Part shown: positions 14,479 to 23,118 of the stretch, piece by piece | Numbering within the stretch: position 1 is the stretch's first letter | Layout of the letters: each line of letters starts with the position of its first letter | NCBI RefSeq assembly: GCF_018784445.1 | Contig: NZ_WQOH01000004.1 | Span: 340,330 to 404,329 of the forward strand | Source: Gemmiger formicilis | GTDB lineage: Bacteria > Bacillota > Clostridia > Oscillospirales > Ruminococcaceae | Length of the DNA stretch: 64,000 nt | Direction of reading: 5' to 3' | Program-made: the position numbers and the translations under genes | The notes under the pieces: generated by a model | Told to the model about the DNA's origin: nothing | The model's input: the letters and a program-made list of their open reading frames with translations, nothing else | Databases searched by the model: none

Positions 14479-17445
14479 ATGGCACAAAAGGAAACCTCAA
14501 GCAAGTCCCGCCGTTGGCTGGGCTTGTCCGGCGCGGCTGTGCTGGTGGCCAACCTTGTCCTGACCGGAACGACTATTGCGTTCCAGCAGGAAGGCGAAGT
14601 CAACCACGCACTCGGCATCGAAGGCGCTGGCGCATCTTACGGCGGCACGGAGTTCTCCGCTGACGGCACCCTGTCTGATGCAAGCTACGAAAAGTACATC
14701 GAAGCCGCTTATCAGTTCTGTGAGCAGGAAGAAGAAGAGGGCAGCGTGCTGCTCTACAACCGCAACAACGCCCTGCCGCTTTCCGAGTCTGAGCGCAACG
14801 TCACGGTCTTTGGCCGCGGCAGCATCGACCCGGTGTTCCGCAGCACGGCAGGCGGTTCCTCCACAAACCCGGATTACCAGAAAACCCCCGTTGACGCCCT
14901 GCAGGATGCCGGCTTCAACGTGAACCAAACCGTGCTGGACGCCTACGCTTCCGCCGCCGCGCCGAAAGAAAGAAGCGTTTCCAGCGTGGGAGAATATGAC
15001 CCGGCGCTGTTCACCGGCAGCGTCACCGACTCGTTTGCGTCCTACGGCGATGTCGCGTTTGTTACGCTGTCCCGCTTTGCCACCGAGGGCAATGACCTTG
15101 CGATGGTCAACGACGAGGGCAAGCGTATGCTGGAGCTGGACGACAACGAGAAGGCTATCTTCCAGCAAATCAAGGATTCCGGCAAATTCAAGAAAACCGT
15201 CGTCCTGCTGAACTCCGTCTTTGCGATGGAGATGGACTGGCTGGACGAGTACAATGTTGACGCTGTGCTGTGGGTCGGCAACCCCGGCTTCTACGGTATG
15301 CCCGGCGCCATCCGCGTTGTGACCGGTGAGGTCAACCCCTCCGGTCACACCACCGCCACCTTTGCCGCCAACTCCCTGTCCGCGCCCAGTGCCGAGAACT
15401 TCGGTCTGCACGCTTACAACTACGGCAGCAAAACGCCCCGCGCGGCAGGCGACAGCTTTGTCAGCTATAACGAAGGCATCTACGTCGGTTACCGCTACTA
15501 CGAGACCCGCTACGAGGACACCATCCTCGGTCAGGGCAACGCCGATTCCACGGTTGGCACCAAAGCCTCGACCGACGGCTGGAACTACGCCGAGGAGGTC
15601 TGCTTCCCCTTCGGCTACGGTCTGTCCTACACGACCTATGAGTACAGCCTTGACAAACTGGACTACAACAGCGACACCGACACCTTCACGGCGACCGTCA
15701 CGGTGAGCAATACCGGCGATAAGGACGGCAAGGCTACGGTGGAGCTGTACGGACAGTCCCCCTACACCGACTACGACAAGCAGAACAATGTCGAAAAGTC
15801 CTCGATCCAGCTGCTGGGCTATGACAAAATCGACGTGGCCGCAGGTGCATCCGAGACTGTCACGGTCGATGTGCCCGGCTACTTCCTCGCGTCCTATGAC
15901 GCCAACGGCGCAAAGGGCTACATCCTCGATGCGGGCGATTACTACTTTGCCGTCGGCAACGGCGCACACGAGGCACTGAACAATGTGCTGGCCGCCAAGT
16001 GCGGTGACGCCGTTGCGGGCAAGCTGATCGATCAGGACGGCAATGTCGTCACCGGCAACACCGCCGCCGTGGCCACCTGGACCGCCCCCAACACCGAGGT
16101 CGATACCGAAAAGTACCGCAAATCCCGTTACAACAGCGATGTGGAAGTCACGAACACCTTCGACGACGCTGATGTGAACTACTGGGCGAACGACGACGAA
16201 AAAATCACCTACCTGTCCCGCAGCGCGTGGGATACGACCTACCCCACCACGCTGGAGACCCTGACGGTCAACGATAAGCTGTACAACGGTCTGAATATGC
16301 AGACCTACGTCAAGGCAGCCGATGCCAAGAGCGTTTCCGACTTCAACCTCGGCGTGGAGCTGGATGAGAAGATCAACTTCAGCGATATGATCGGCGTCGC
16401 CTTCGACGACCCGAAGTGGAACGACTTCCTTTCTCAGCTGACGCTGAGCGATCTGCTCATCAACATGGGCGACTCCAAGGGCATCAAGGCTGTCAAGGCT
16501 GTCAACAAGCCCGGCTGCACCATCGTCGATGGTCCCGAGGGCATGAACGGTCAGTTTAAGTACGGCGACCGCCGCAACTGCACCGGCTGGGCTACGCTGC
16601 CCATCGTCGGCGCAACCTGGAACCACGATGTGCAGACCCGCTTTGGCGAGATGTACGGCGAGGATGCACTGTATGCGTCCATCCCCATCGCCTACGCGCC
16701 CGGCGCGGACACCCTGCGCTCTCCCTACTCCGGTCGTACCTCGGAGTATTTCTCCGAGGACGGCGTTCTCAGCTACTATGCTGCCAAGGCCGTTTCCCGC
16801 GGTATGCGCAACAAGGGCCTGATCGGCACGGTCAAGCACTTCTTCCTGAATGAGCAGGAAGCCGGTCGTCAGGGCATCTCCACCTTTGCGAACGAGCAGG
16901 CCATCCGCGAGATCTATATGCGCGCCTTTGAGGGCTCTCTGGCTGAGGGCGATTCTCTCGGCGTTATGACCGCTTACAACCGTATCGGCGTTATGTACGC
17001 TGCCGCCAACCAGGGCATCCAGCACATCCTGCGCGATGAGTGGAACTACGGTGGCTACATCATCGACGATGCGCTGACTGCGTCCGAGTATTCCTCCGCC
17101 CCCGAAATGCTGATGGCAGGCAACAACATCTTCTGCCTGGATACCGCCCGCCCGAACGAAATCGAGAAGCTGATCACCAGCACCGATGACGGCGACCTGC
17201 TGCAGAAGGTCATCGACTCCAACCATTATCTGTACTACATCATGCTGCAGTCCTCTATGGGCGGCTCCGGCGCGGAGGACGTTGTCGTTTCCGACGCAGC
17301 CCCGTGGTGGCAGACGACCCTGCGCGCTCTCGATGTTGTGTTCTGCGCACTGGCCGTTGCCGCTGTCGTGATGTATGTGCTGCATACCTACACGGACGTT
17401 TTCTCCGAGGAAAAGCGGAAGAATCGTGCCGCCAAAAAGAATTGA
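14479..17445 (+). CDS. membrane-tethered GH3 glycosidase with swapped domain order
   Basis: A 988-residue exported protein. A signal anchor lies at ~14-35. The GH3 C-terminal sandwich domain comes first (~85-330, starting EEGSVLLYNRNNALPL), then the fibronectin-like domain (~370-490, starting FPFGYGLSYTTYEY). The GH3 TIM barrel is last (~640-900), with DGPEGMN (~684), a GRTSEYFSEDG substrate loop, KHFFLNEQE (~786) and the nucleophile region IIDDA (~861). A helix at ~947-967 with a basic tail ends the protein. Domain-swapped GH3 enzymes are known from rumen Ruminococcus and Butyrivibrio. Here both ends are anchored, and the usual SDW around the nucleophile is DDA. The substrate is not predictable. 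Confidence 0.85.
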   Translation: MAQKETSSKSRRWLGLSGAAVLVANLVLTGTTIAFQQEGEVNHALGIEGAGASYGGTEFSADGTLSDASYEKYIEAAYQFCEQEEEEGSVLLYNRNNALPLSESERNVTVFGRGSIDPVFRSTAGGSSTNPDYQKTPVDALQDAGFNVNQTVLDAYASAAAPKERSVSSVGEYDPALFTGSVTDSFASYGDVAFVTLSRFATEGNDLAMVNDEGKRMLELDDNEKAIFQQIKDSGKFKKTVVLLNSVFAMEMDWLDEYNVDAVLWVGNPGFYGMPGAIRVVTGEVNPSGHTTATFAANSLSAPSAENFGLHAYNYGSKTPRAAGDSFVSYNEGIYVGYRYYETRYEDTILGQGNADSTVGTKASTDGWNYAEEVCFPFGYGLSYTTYEYSLDKLDYNSDTDTFTATVTVSNTGDKDGKATVELYGQSPYTDYDKQNNVEKSSIQLLGYDKIDVAAGASETVTVDVPGYFLASYDANGAKGYILDAGDYYFAVGNGAHEALNNVLAAKCGDAVAGKLIDQDGNVVTGNTAAVATWTAPNTEVDTEKYRKSRYNSDVEVTNTFDDADVNYWANDDEKITYLSRSAWDTTYPTTLETLTVNDKLYNGLNMQTYVKAADAKSVSDFNLGVELDEKINFSDMIGVAFDDPKWNDFLSQLTLSDLLINMGDSKGIKAVKAVNKPGCTIVDGPEGMNGQFKYGDRRNCTGWATLPIVGATWNHDVQTRFGEMYGEDALYASIPIAYAPGADTLRSPYSGRTSEYFSEDGVLSYYAAKAVSRGMRNKGLIGTVKHFFLNEQEAGRQGISTFANEQAIREIYMRAFEGSLAEGDSLGVMTAYNRIGVMYAAANQGIQHILRDEWNYGGYIIDDALTASEYSSAPEMLMAGNNIFCLDTARPNEIEKLITSTDDGDLLQKVIDSNHYLYYIMLQSSMGGSGAEDVVVSDAAPWWQTTLRALDVVFCALAVAAVVMYVLHTYTDVFSEEKRKNRAAKKN

Positions 17446-17460
17446 TGGAGGTGGAACCTG

Positions 17461-19077
17461 ATGAATAAAGGCTTGAAAAATAAAGGGCTGGGCAGCTGGT
17501 TCTGCCTTGCCGCAGCGCTGGTCGCGCTGATCACCGGCATTGTATTCCTGCTCACACAGGCCACGGCCGCCCCTCTGGGTCACTCCGGCACGATGGCCGG
17601 CGTGGTGCTGCTGGTCGGTGCTGCAGCTTCGCTCGTTTTCTTCTTTGTTTCCGTTCCGTTCAGCGCACTGATTCAGGCGGTCATTTATAATATCGCCCTG
17701 TATCTTGTCGTTGTGCAGTTGTATTTCGTCTTTGCCGACGTCATCAACCATGTCACCTTTGCGGGCGGCAACGCCGGTCTGTGCGTGTTCTATATGGTCG
17801 GCACGTTCATTGCCTGCCTGCTCAGCGTGATCGCCTGCTTCTGCAAGCAGACGAAAACCGGCGAGGCAAAAGCCACCGGCAAACAGTTTGCTGCCGCCGG
17901 TGCGGTGGTCGTGGTCGCTGCGGTCTGCGTGGGCGGTTTCTCCCTGCAGAGCAGCAGCCTGCCCTCGGCCGACAATGCGGAGGTTGCCCCCGATGCGGCG
18001 CAGACCTCTGCCGAGGGTCCCGTTATGAACTACAGCGACAACGAGTTCACCTCCAAGACGCTGGATGACCTGGTTGCCATCCCGCAGGAAACCTGGGAAG
18101 CCAAGGAGCCGAACGGGGAAGTTGCCTACTTCTTCGAGGGGCAGTACACCGAGGGCTTCAGCACCATCGTGGATCCGGCCTGTCTGGATATGTACTGCTA
18201 CACCGACGGTTCGATGTGGGGTTCCTTCAGCGGTCCCAGCACCTCCGTGGGCGGTGACTCTATCTCCCATGTTTACGGCTACTGGTACAACTACGATGAA
18301 AACGGCGAGAAGAACTTTGTCATTCATCTGCTGGGCAATCAGGACGCCGACGGCACTGTGCGCCCCACCGATGTGGATGGCGGCGCAGATGCGGATGTCT
18401 TCATCTTTGACACCGACCACGGCGCATACAGCATGGAAGCCAGCCTGAGCTATGGCGTTTATGGCGGTGCGTTCACCCGCAACATCAACATCTACGGTCA
18501 GCCCTATGCCCCTGCCAAGAGCCTGACGATCGATGCCTCCAACCTGCGCACCTTCTACACGGGCGACACCTTCAACCCGGGTGAGCTGGTTGTGACGGCT
18601 ACCCGCGCCAACGGTGCGGAGGAGTCCATCTGGGGCGGTCGCTTGACCTTCACCGGTTACGACAGCGACACCACAGGCACCAAGACCGTGACGGCCTCCT
18701 TCCTGGGTGCGACCGCTACGTTTGAAGTGCAGGTCGAGGATCTGGTCACCGAGCAGTACACCGGCAGCTATGAGCTGGTGCAGGGCGAAACGCCCACCGC
18801 AACGGATGCCGTGCTGCTGGTGGATTACTCCCACAAGGTCTGCACGCTGACTGCCGCCGACGGCTCTGCCTCCATCACCGGCACGCTGGTGGATGCGCAG
18901 GACGATGCCCTTACCATGACCCTGAACGGCAGCGATGCCCTGACGGTGCCCATCACCGAGGGTGAGGACGGCAGCAAGCAGCTGACCATCCCCGCCCACG
19001 ACGAAATCGTCTCCGGCTGGGGCTCCAGCACCACCTACTCCATCAACGAGGCTGTGGTCACGCTGGCGGCAGAGTAA
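17461..19077 (+). CDS. five-helix membrane protein with extracellular Ig-like domain
   Basis: A 538-residue protein of unknown function. Residues ~12-160 contain five hydrophobic helices. Residues ~165-538 are a hydrophilic, Asp/Thr-rich part predicted outside the cell. Within it, ~352-425 resembles a bacterial Ig-like domain (FYTGDTFNPGELVVTATRAN). A region at ~200-340 rich in Tyr and Gly (GYWYNYDENG, SLSYGVYGGAF) may be a beta-sandwich that binds carbohydrate. It lies 15 bases after the permuted GH3 gene and shares its codon style, so the two products probably act together at the cell surface. Confidence 0.75.
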   Translation: MNKGLKNKGLGSWFCLAAALVALITGIVFLLTQATAAPLGHSGTMAGVVLLVGAAASLVFFFVSVPFSALIQAVIYNIALYLVVVQLYFVFADVINHVTFAGGNAGLCVFYMVGTFIACLLSVIACFCKQTKTGEAKATGKQFAAAGAVVVVAAVCVGGFSLQSSSLPSADNAEVAPDAAQTSAEGPVMNYSDNEFTSKTLDDLVAIPQETWEAKEPNGEVAYFFEGQYTEGFSTIVDPACLDMYCYTDGSMWGSFSGPSTSVGGDSISHVYGYWYNYDENGEKNFVIHLLGNQDADGTVRPTDVDGGADADVFIFDTDHGAYSMEASLSYGVYGGAFTRNINIYGQPYAPAKSLTIDASNLRTFYTGDTFNPGELVVTATRANGAEESIWGGRLTFTGYDSDTTGTKTVTASFLGATATFEVQVEDLVTEQYTGSYELVQGETPTATDAVLLVDYSHKVCTLTAADGSASITGTLVDAQDDALTMTLNGSDALTVPITEGEDGSKQLTIPAHDEIVSGWGSSTTYSINEAVVTLAAE

Positions 19078-19120
19078 GCGTCCATTGCCCCTGATAAAAC
19101 ATAATGGTACTTGCTGAATG

Positions 19121-19168
19121 AAAGCCGCGTCTGATGTCTGCTTGCAGGCGTTGGATGCGGCTTTTCTT
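19121..19168 (+). terminator. internal attenuator between the Ig-like gene and second GH3 gene
   Basis: AAAGCCGC and GCGGCTTTT pair around a 28-base loop and are followed by T-rich DNA; the next ribosome site starts ~5 bases on. Partial termination here could set a lower level for the second GH3 gene. Confidence 0.55.
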
Positions 19169-19186
19169 ATGAGAAGGGAAAAATAT

Positions 19187-21607
19187 ATGCAAAATACAGA
19201 ACTTTTGCTGAAAAAATTGACCTTGGAAGAAAAATGTGCGCTGCTTTCCGGCGCGGAAACCTTCAAAACGCGGGGTATGCCCGAACACGGCATCCCGCAG
19301 ATCTGGCTGTCGGACGGTCCCCACGGCTTGCGCAAGCAGGCGGGGGAGAGCGACCACTTGGGGCTGAACCCCAGCGTGCCTGCCACCTGCTTCCCCACGG
19401 CGTCGGCTGTTGCAAACAGCTGGGATGCCGCGCTGGGCGAGGAAATCGGCGCAGCCTTGGGCGAGGAAGCCGCTGCGCAGGAAGTGTCGGTGGTGTTGGG
19501 ACCGGGGCTTAACATGAAGCGCAACCCGCTGTGCGGGCGCAGCTTTGAGTATTTCTCCGAGGACCCGTATCTCGCGGGCAAGCTTGCGGCGGGATATATT
19601 CGGGGCATCCAGTCCAAGGGCGTTGCCGCCTGCCCGAAGCACTTTGCCGTCAACAGCCAGGAAACGCGGCGTATGGCTTCGGATTCCATCGTGGACGAGC
19701 GCACCCTGCGGGAAATTTACCTGACCGGGTTTGAAATTGCCGTCAAAGAGGGGCATCCCCGCAGCATTATGTCGTCGTACAATCTTGTGAACGGTACGTA
19801 TGCCAACGAGAATAAGCACCTGCTCATGGAGATTTTGCGCGGTGAGTGGGGCTTTGATGGCGCGGTCATCACCGACTGGGGCGGAAGCAACGACCACGCG
19901 CTGGGTGTGAAAAACGGCTCCACGCTGGAAATGCCCGCGCCCGGCGGGGACAGTGTGCGCGAACTGCTGGCGGCGGTGGAAAGCGGGAAAATCTCTGAAT
20001 CCGACATCGACGCTCGCTTGTCAGAGTTGCTGCCGCTGGTGTTTGATACCAAGGCTGCGCTGGACGCTGCCCCGCGCGAGTTTGATGCGGCAGCCCATCA
20101 TGCGCTTGCCCGCCGCGCCGCCGAGGAAAGCCTTGTGCTGCTGAAAAACGAGGGCTCTTTGCTGCCGTTGGCGGCGGGTACCAAGGTGGCTGTCATCGGC
20201 GACTTTGCCAAAAATCCGCGCTATCAGGGAGCAGGCTCCAGCATGGTGAACTCGACACAGGTGGATGTGCTGCTGGATAAGCTGATTGACTCCGAGTTGA
20301 ACGTCATCGGGTATCAGCAGGGCTTTGACCGCCACGGTAAGCCGGATGCCGCTTTGCAGAAATCCGCCTGCGAACTGGCAGCACAGGCAAATACAGTTAT
20401 TTTGTGCATGGGTCTGGATGAAATCGCCGAGAGTGAGGGTCTTGACCGCAGCAATCTGCGCCTTGCGCAAAATCAGGTGGATCTGCTGCAGGCTGTGGCA
20501 GCCGTCAACCCGAAAATTGTCGTGGTATTGTACAGCGGCAGCGTAGTCGAAACGCCGTGGCTGGACAACTGCCAAGCCCTGTTGTACGCCGCCTTAGGCG
20601 GTCAGGCGGGGGCGGGCGCCGTTGCGGATGCACTGACCGGCAAGGTCAACCCCTGCGGCAAGCTGGCAGAAACATGGCCGTTGGCCTACGCCGACATCCC
20701 CAGCGCCGCCGACTTTGCCACCCGCCGCAAGACTGTGGAGTACCGCGAGGGGCTGTACATCGGCTACCGCTACTTTACCACGGCGGAAAAAGCTGTGCGC
20801 TTCCCGTTTGGCTATGGCATGAGCTATACGACATTCGCGTACAGCGATATGGTCGCCGATGAACAGGGGGTCAGCCTTACCGTAACGAACACCGGCAGTG
20901 TGGCAGGAACGGAAATCGTGCAGATGTATGTTGCTAAAAAGAACAGTGAGCTTTTCCGTCCTGCAAAGGAACTGAAAGGCTTTGCCCGCGTAACGCTTGC
21001 CCCCGGTGAGAAACAGCGCATCACCATCATGCTGGACGATAAGGCGTTCCGTTTCTGGAATGTCAAGGCTAACCGCTGGGAGATCGAGGGCGGCGAGTAC
21101 GAGCTGCTTGTCGGCGCAAGCGTGGAGGACATCCGGCTGTGCGAGAAAATCTCCGTGCATGGAACGGCTACCGTGCATCCGTATGAAGATGTGGACTTGG
21201 ATTGCTATTATAAGGGCGATGTGCTGAGCGTTTCCGATGCGGACTTTGAAAAGCTGCTGGGGCATCCCATCCCGAACGGCAAAACCAAAATTGACCGCAA
21301 TCTGACCTTGGGCGAACTGAACCACGCCCGCAGCCCGCTGGGCTGGCTTGTCTGGCTTGTGCTGACGATCCTGCTGGATGCCAGCTACAAACGCGGCAAG
21401 CCGGACCTGAACATCTTGTTCCAGTACAATATGCCCCTTCGCGCCTTGGCAAAGATGACGAATGGTGCCATCAGCATGGGCATGGTGGACGGCATTGTCA
21501 TGGAATTGCAGGGCTTCTGGATCCTGGGTCTTGTGCGGGTGATTTATGAAGCGATTAAGAATGTGGTGCTGAATGCGCAGATGGAAAATCGTCTGCGCGG
21601 CGCTTGA
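19187..21607 (+). CDS. GH3 beta-glucosidase-like enzyme with C-terminal membrane-associated region
   Basis: An 806-residue GH3 enzyme in the normal order. The TIM barrel spans ~1-290 (SDGPHGLRKQ ~42, GRSFEYFSEDP, PKHFAVNSQE ~150, nucleophile Asp in VITDWGG ~227). The GH3-C sandwich follows at ~310-530 (LVLLKNEGSLLPL) and a fibronectin-like domain at ~540-660 (FPFGYGMSYTTFAY). Residues ~710-806 are an extra segment with hydrophobic stretches (LGWLVWLVLTILL and WILGLVRVIYEA). There is no signal peptide, so it is probably cytoplasmic and membrane-associated. ATG 19187 follows AGAAGGGA; an earlier in-frame ATG lies in the hairpin. Confidence 0.9.
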   Translation: MQNTELLLKKLTLEEKCALLSGAETFKTRGMPEHGIPQIWLSDGPHGLRKQAGESDHLGLNPSVPATCFPTASAVANSWDAALGEEIGAALGEEAAAQEVSVVLGPGLNMKRNPLCGRSFEYFSEDPYLAGKLAAGYIRGIQSKGVAACPKHFAVNSQETRRMASDSIVDERTLREIYLTGFEIAVKEGHPRSIMSSYNLVNGTYANENKHLLMEILRGEWGFDGAVITDWGGSNDHALGVKNGSTLEMPAPGGDSVRELLAAVESGKISESDIDARLSELLPLVFDTKAALDAAPREFDAAAHHALARRAAEESLVLLKNEGSLLPLAAGTKVAVIGDFAKNPRYQGAGSSMVNSTQVDVLLDKLIDSELNVIGYQQGFDRHGKPDAALQKSACELAAQANTVILCMGLDEIAESEGLDRSNLRLAQNQVDLLQAVAAVNPKIVVVLYSGSVVETPWLDNCQALLYAALGGQAGAGAVADALTGKVNPCGKLAETWPLAYADIPSAADFATRRKTVEYREGLYIGYRYFTTAEKAVRFPFGYGMSYTTFAYSDMVADEQGVSLTVTNTGSVAGTEIVQMYVAKKNSELFRPAKELKGFARVTLAPGEKQRITIMLDDKAFRFWNVKANRWEIEGGEYELLVGASVEDIRLCEKISVHGTATVHPYEDVDLDCYYKGDVLSVSDADFEKLLGHPIPNGKTKIDRNLTLGELNHARSPLGWLVWLVLTILLDASYKRGKPDLNILFQYNMPLRALAKMTNGAISMGMVDGIVMELQGFWILGLVRVIYEAIKNVVLNAQMENRLRGA

Positions 21608-21620
21608 TGGAGGTTGCATT

Positions 21621-22166
21621 ATGCAGTTTTGGAATAATTTTGCGGCAAAACACCCCGCCGCAGCCAAGTGGGTGCGCGAGGGCGGTCTGTTCGTCATCGT
21701 GTCGAACTTGATTACCGTGTTCAAGTATCTGCTGCTGCAATTTCTGCCCGCTGCGTTCAGCAGTCTGCCGGTGGTGGATTTCGGCTGGCCCGGCGTGGAT
21801 GTGACCCTGTTTGGGGAAACCTTCAAGTGGAACATCCTCGGCTACGATGCCGCCCACGGCGGGCTGCCGTACTTCTGCGCGTATATGATCGCCATGGTCA
21901 TTGGCGAGTGCATTAACTTCCCGATCCAGCGCAATTTCGTGTTCCGCAGCAAGGGCAATTTAGGCAAGCAGATTGCGTGGTATGTGTTGGCATTCTGCGT
22001 CATTACCTGCATTGTCAACTCCATCAACTGCGTATGGGTTGCCGTAGCCGGGCTGCTGGTGCCGGACTTCATCTATAACATCGGCACGACGGTTTTGAAC
22101 GGCGGCGTGTCTATGGTGATTTTCTTCTTCGTCAACAAAATCATCTTCCCTGAAAGCGGGAAGTGA
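21621..22166 (+). CDS. GtrA-like membrane protein
   Basis: A 181-residue protein with four hydrophobic helices and the GtrA-family signature ECINFPIQRNFVFRSKG between helices two and three. GtrA proteins are thought to move lipid-linked sugars across membranes or help surface glycosylation. It starts 13 bases after the second GH3 gene with a GGAGGT site and ends the operon. Compared with typical GtrA (~130 residues) it has an insertion of ~35 residues after helix one. Its presence links the GH3 enzymes to lipid-linked or envelope glycans; this is an inference. Confidence 0.75.
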   Translation: MQFWNNFAAKHPAAAKWVREGGLFVIVSNLITVFKYLLLQFLPAAFSSLPVVDFGWPGVDVTLFGETFKWNILGYDAAHGGLPYFCAYMIAMVIGECINFPIQRNFVFRSKGNLGKQIAWYVLAFCVITCIVNSINCVWVAVAGLLVPDFIYNIGTTVLNGGVSMVIFFFVNKIIFPESGK

Positions 22167-22191
22167 TTCTGAACCAAAATCACATCAAGCC

Positions 22192-22252
22192 AAAAAGCGC
22201 ATTGCAAAAGTACATTGCAATGCGCTTTTTAAGTGCGCCCGAAGGGATTCGA
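22192..22252. repeat. hairpin plus REP-like repeat, copy 1
   Basis: A 40-base block forms a strong hairpin (AAAAAGCGCATTGCA with TGCAATGCGCTTTTT) and acts as terminator for the GH3 operon. It is followed after 4 bases by GCGCCCGAAGGGATTCG. The same two blocks recur at 31316-31375. Confidence 0.85.
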
Positions 22253-22351
22253 AGCTCCGGCACCTCGCGTCGGAGAACTACGACAGGACGGTATAGACTG
22301 GCGTTGGAATGTAAATTCTGTTGGTTTTGCACAGTGGCCTCCAAAACAAGA

Positions 22352-22385
22352 AAAAGCCCATTGTTGGTTGTCACAATAGGCTTTT
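22352..22385. terminator. hairpin terminator
   Basis: AAAAGCC..ATTGT pairs with ACAAT..GGCTTTT around a short loop. It lies between the GH3 block and the next border repeat. The segment 22253-22351 holds no gene that I can see. Confidence 0.65.
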
Positions 22386-22403
22386 CCGAGATTTTGCAGC
22401 ACC

Positions 22404-22433
22404 ACTGCACAGTAGTGGTCAAATGGTGGTCAG
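22404..22433 (+). repeat. arm-type direct repeat, border of GH3 block and tartrate block
   Basis: ACTGCACAGTAGTGGTCAAA followed by TGGTGGTCAG, nearly identical to 12056-12086 and in the same orientation. It defines the right edge of the 10.3-kb GH3 block. Confidence 0.7.
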
Positions 22434-22480
22434 GCATGGCGGGGCATAAAAGCAGAAACATAGAATACGCTCCTCGCCAC

Positions 22481-22514
22481 TTGACGCAACGAATGATTTT
22501 GTATACAATATTAA
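22481..22514 (+). promoter_or_regulatory. promoter and candidate GntR operator
   Basis: TTGACG and TACAAT with a 17-base spacer, overlapped by the palindrome TTGTATACAA (22499-22508) inside TTGTATACAATATTAA. A nearly identical TTGGATACAATATTAA stands in front of the first permease gene at 24097-24112. One of the GntR proteins probably binds both. Confidence 0.65.
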
Positions 22515-22539
22515 TAAACAACAAATATGGAGGCGCTTG

Positions 22540-23118
22540 ATGAAAAGTGTTTCTCTTGTTTCCTTAAAGGACCAAGCTGCCGCGGCGCTGCGGCGGGAAA
22601 TATACGCGGGTGAGCTGCCGGATGGTGCCGAGCTGCGGCAGGAGGATATTGCCGCGCAGCTGGGTATCAGCCGATTGCCGGTGCGCGAGGCGATGCAGCA
22701 GCTGCAAAACGAGGGGCTGCTGGAACGCCTGCCCAACCGCCATGTGCGGGTGGTGGGGGTGACCGCCGCGCGTCTGCGGCAGAGCTTTGCCGTGCTGGCG
22801 GCTATGGAGTGCGAGTTGTTCGCGCTGGCAGACACCGCCCTGCGGGAAAAGGGGCTGCCCGACCCGGCGTGCGATGCGGAGTTCCATTTGGCAGCCGCCG
22901 AGGTGCTGGACAATCCAACGCTGTATCAGCGCTTTTTTACCCAGCGGCAAGGGTTGTTGGACGCCGCGCAGGCGCTGGGGGCGGCTGAACCCGCCGCATT
23001 GATCGAGCGCAACCGCGCCATTGCCGAGGCGTTCACGGTGGGGAAGGATACCGCGCCGCACATCCGCCGTTACTATGATGATCTGACCGAACAGACCGCA
23101 AAGGAGCTTGTCGTATGA
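22540..23118 (+). CDS. GntR/FadR-family regulator 1
   Basis: A 192-residue regulator. Residues ~8-75 are a GntR winged helix (LRREIYAGELPDGAELRQ, then ISRLPVREAMQQLQNEG). Residues ~80-190 are an all-helical FCD-like ligand domain, shorter than usual. FCD proteins often bind dicarboxylates using Asp/His metal ligands; here the set looks incomplete (DAEFHLAAAE, NRAIAEAF). ATG 22540 follows GGAGGCG. It overlaps the second GntR gene by 4 bases. Confidence 0.85.
   Translation: MKSVSLVSLKDQAAAALRREIYAGELPDGAELRQEDIAAQLGISRLPVREAMQQLQNEGLLERLPNRHVRVVGVTAARLRQSFAVLAAMECELFALADTALREKGLPDPACDAEFHLAAAEVLDNPTLYQRFFTQRQGLLDAAQALGAAEPAALIERNRAIAEAFTVGKDTAPHIRRYYDDLTEQTAKELVV

Noticed and set aside
14259-14479. 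Short frames between the AgrC-like kinase and the GH3 gene considered as a signal-peptide (AgrD-like) gene.
   Set aside because: No frame has a ribosome site plus an AgrD-like Cys and amphipathic leader, and no AgrB gene is present.
14497-19704. Very long open frame on the minus strand opposite the GH3 operon (over 1,700 codons).
   Set aside because: It is the mirror of strongly biased codons in the real plus-strand genes. It crosses three true genes, has Gly/Val/His-rich low-complexity reading and no ribosome site.
22236-22330. Segment with GATTCGAA considered as a tRNA gene 3' half.
   Set aside because: Only a T-loop-like string is present; no acceptor or anticodon arm can be folded, and it is shared with a REP-like repeat at 31359.
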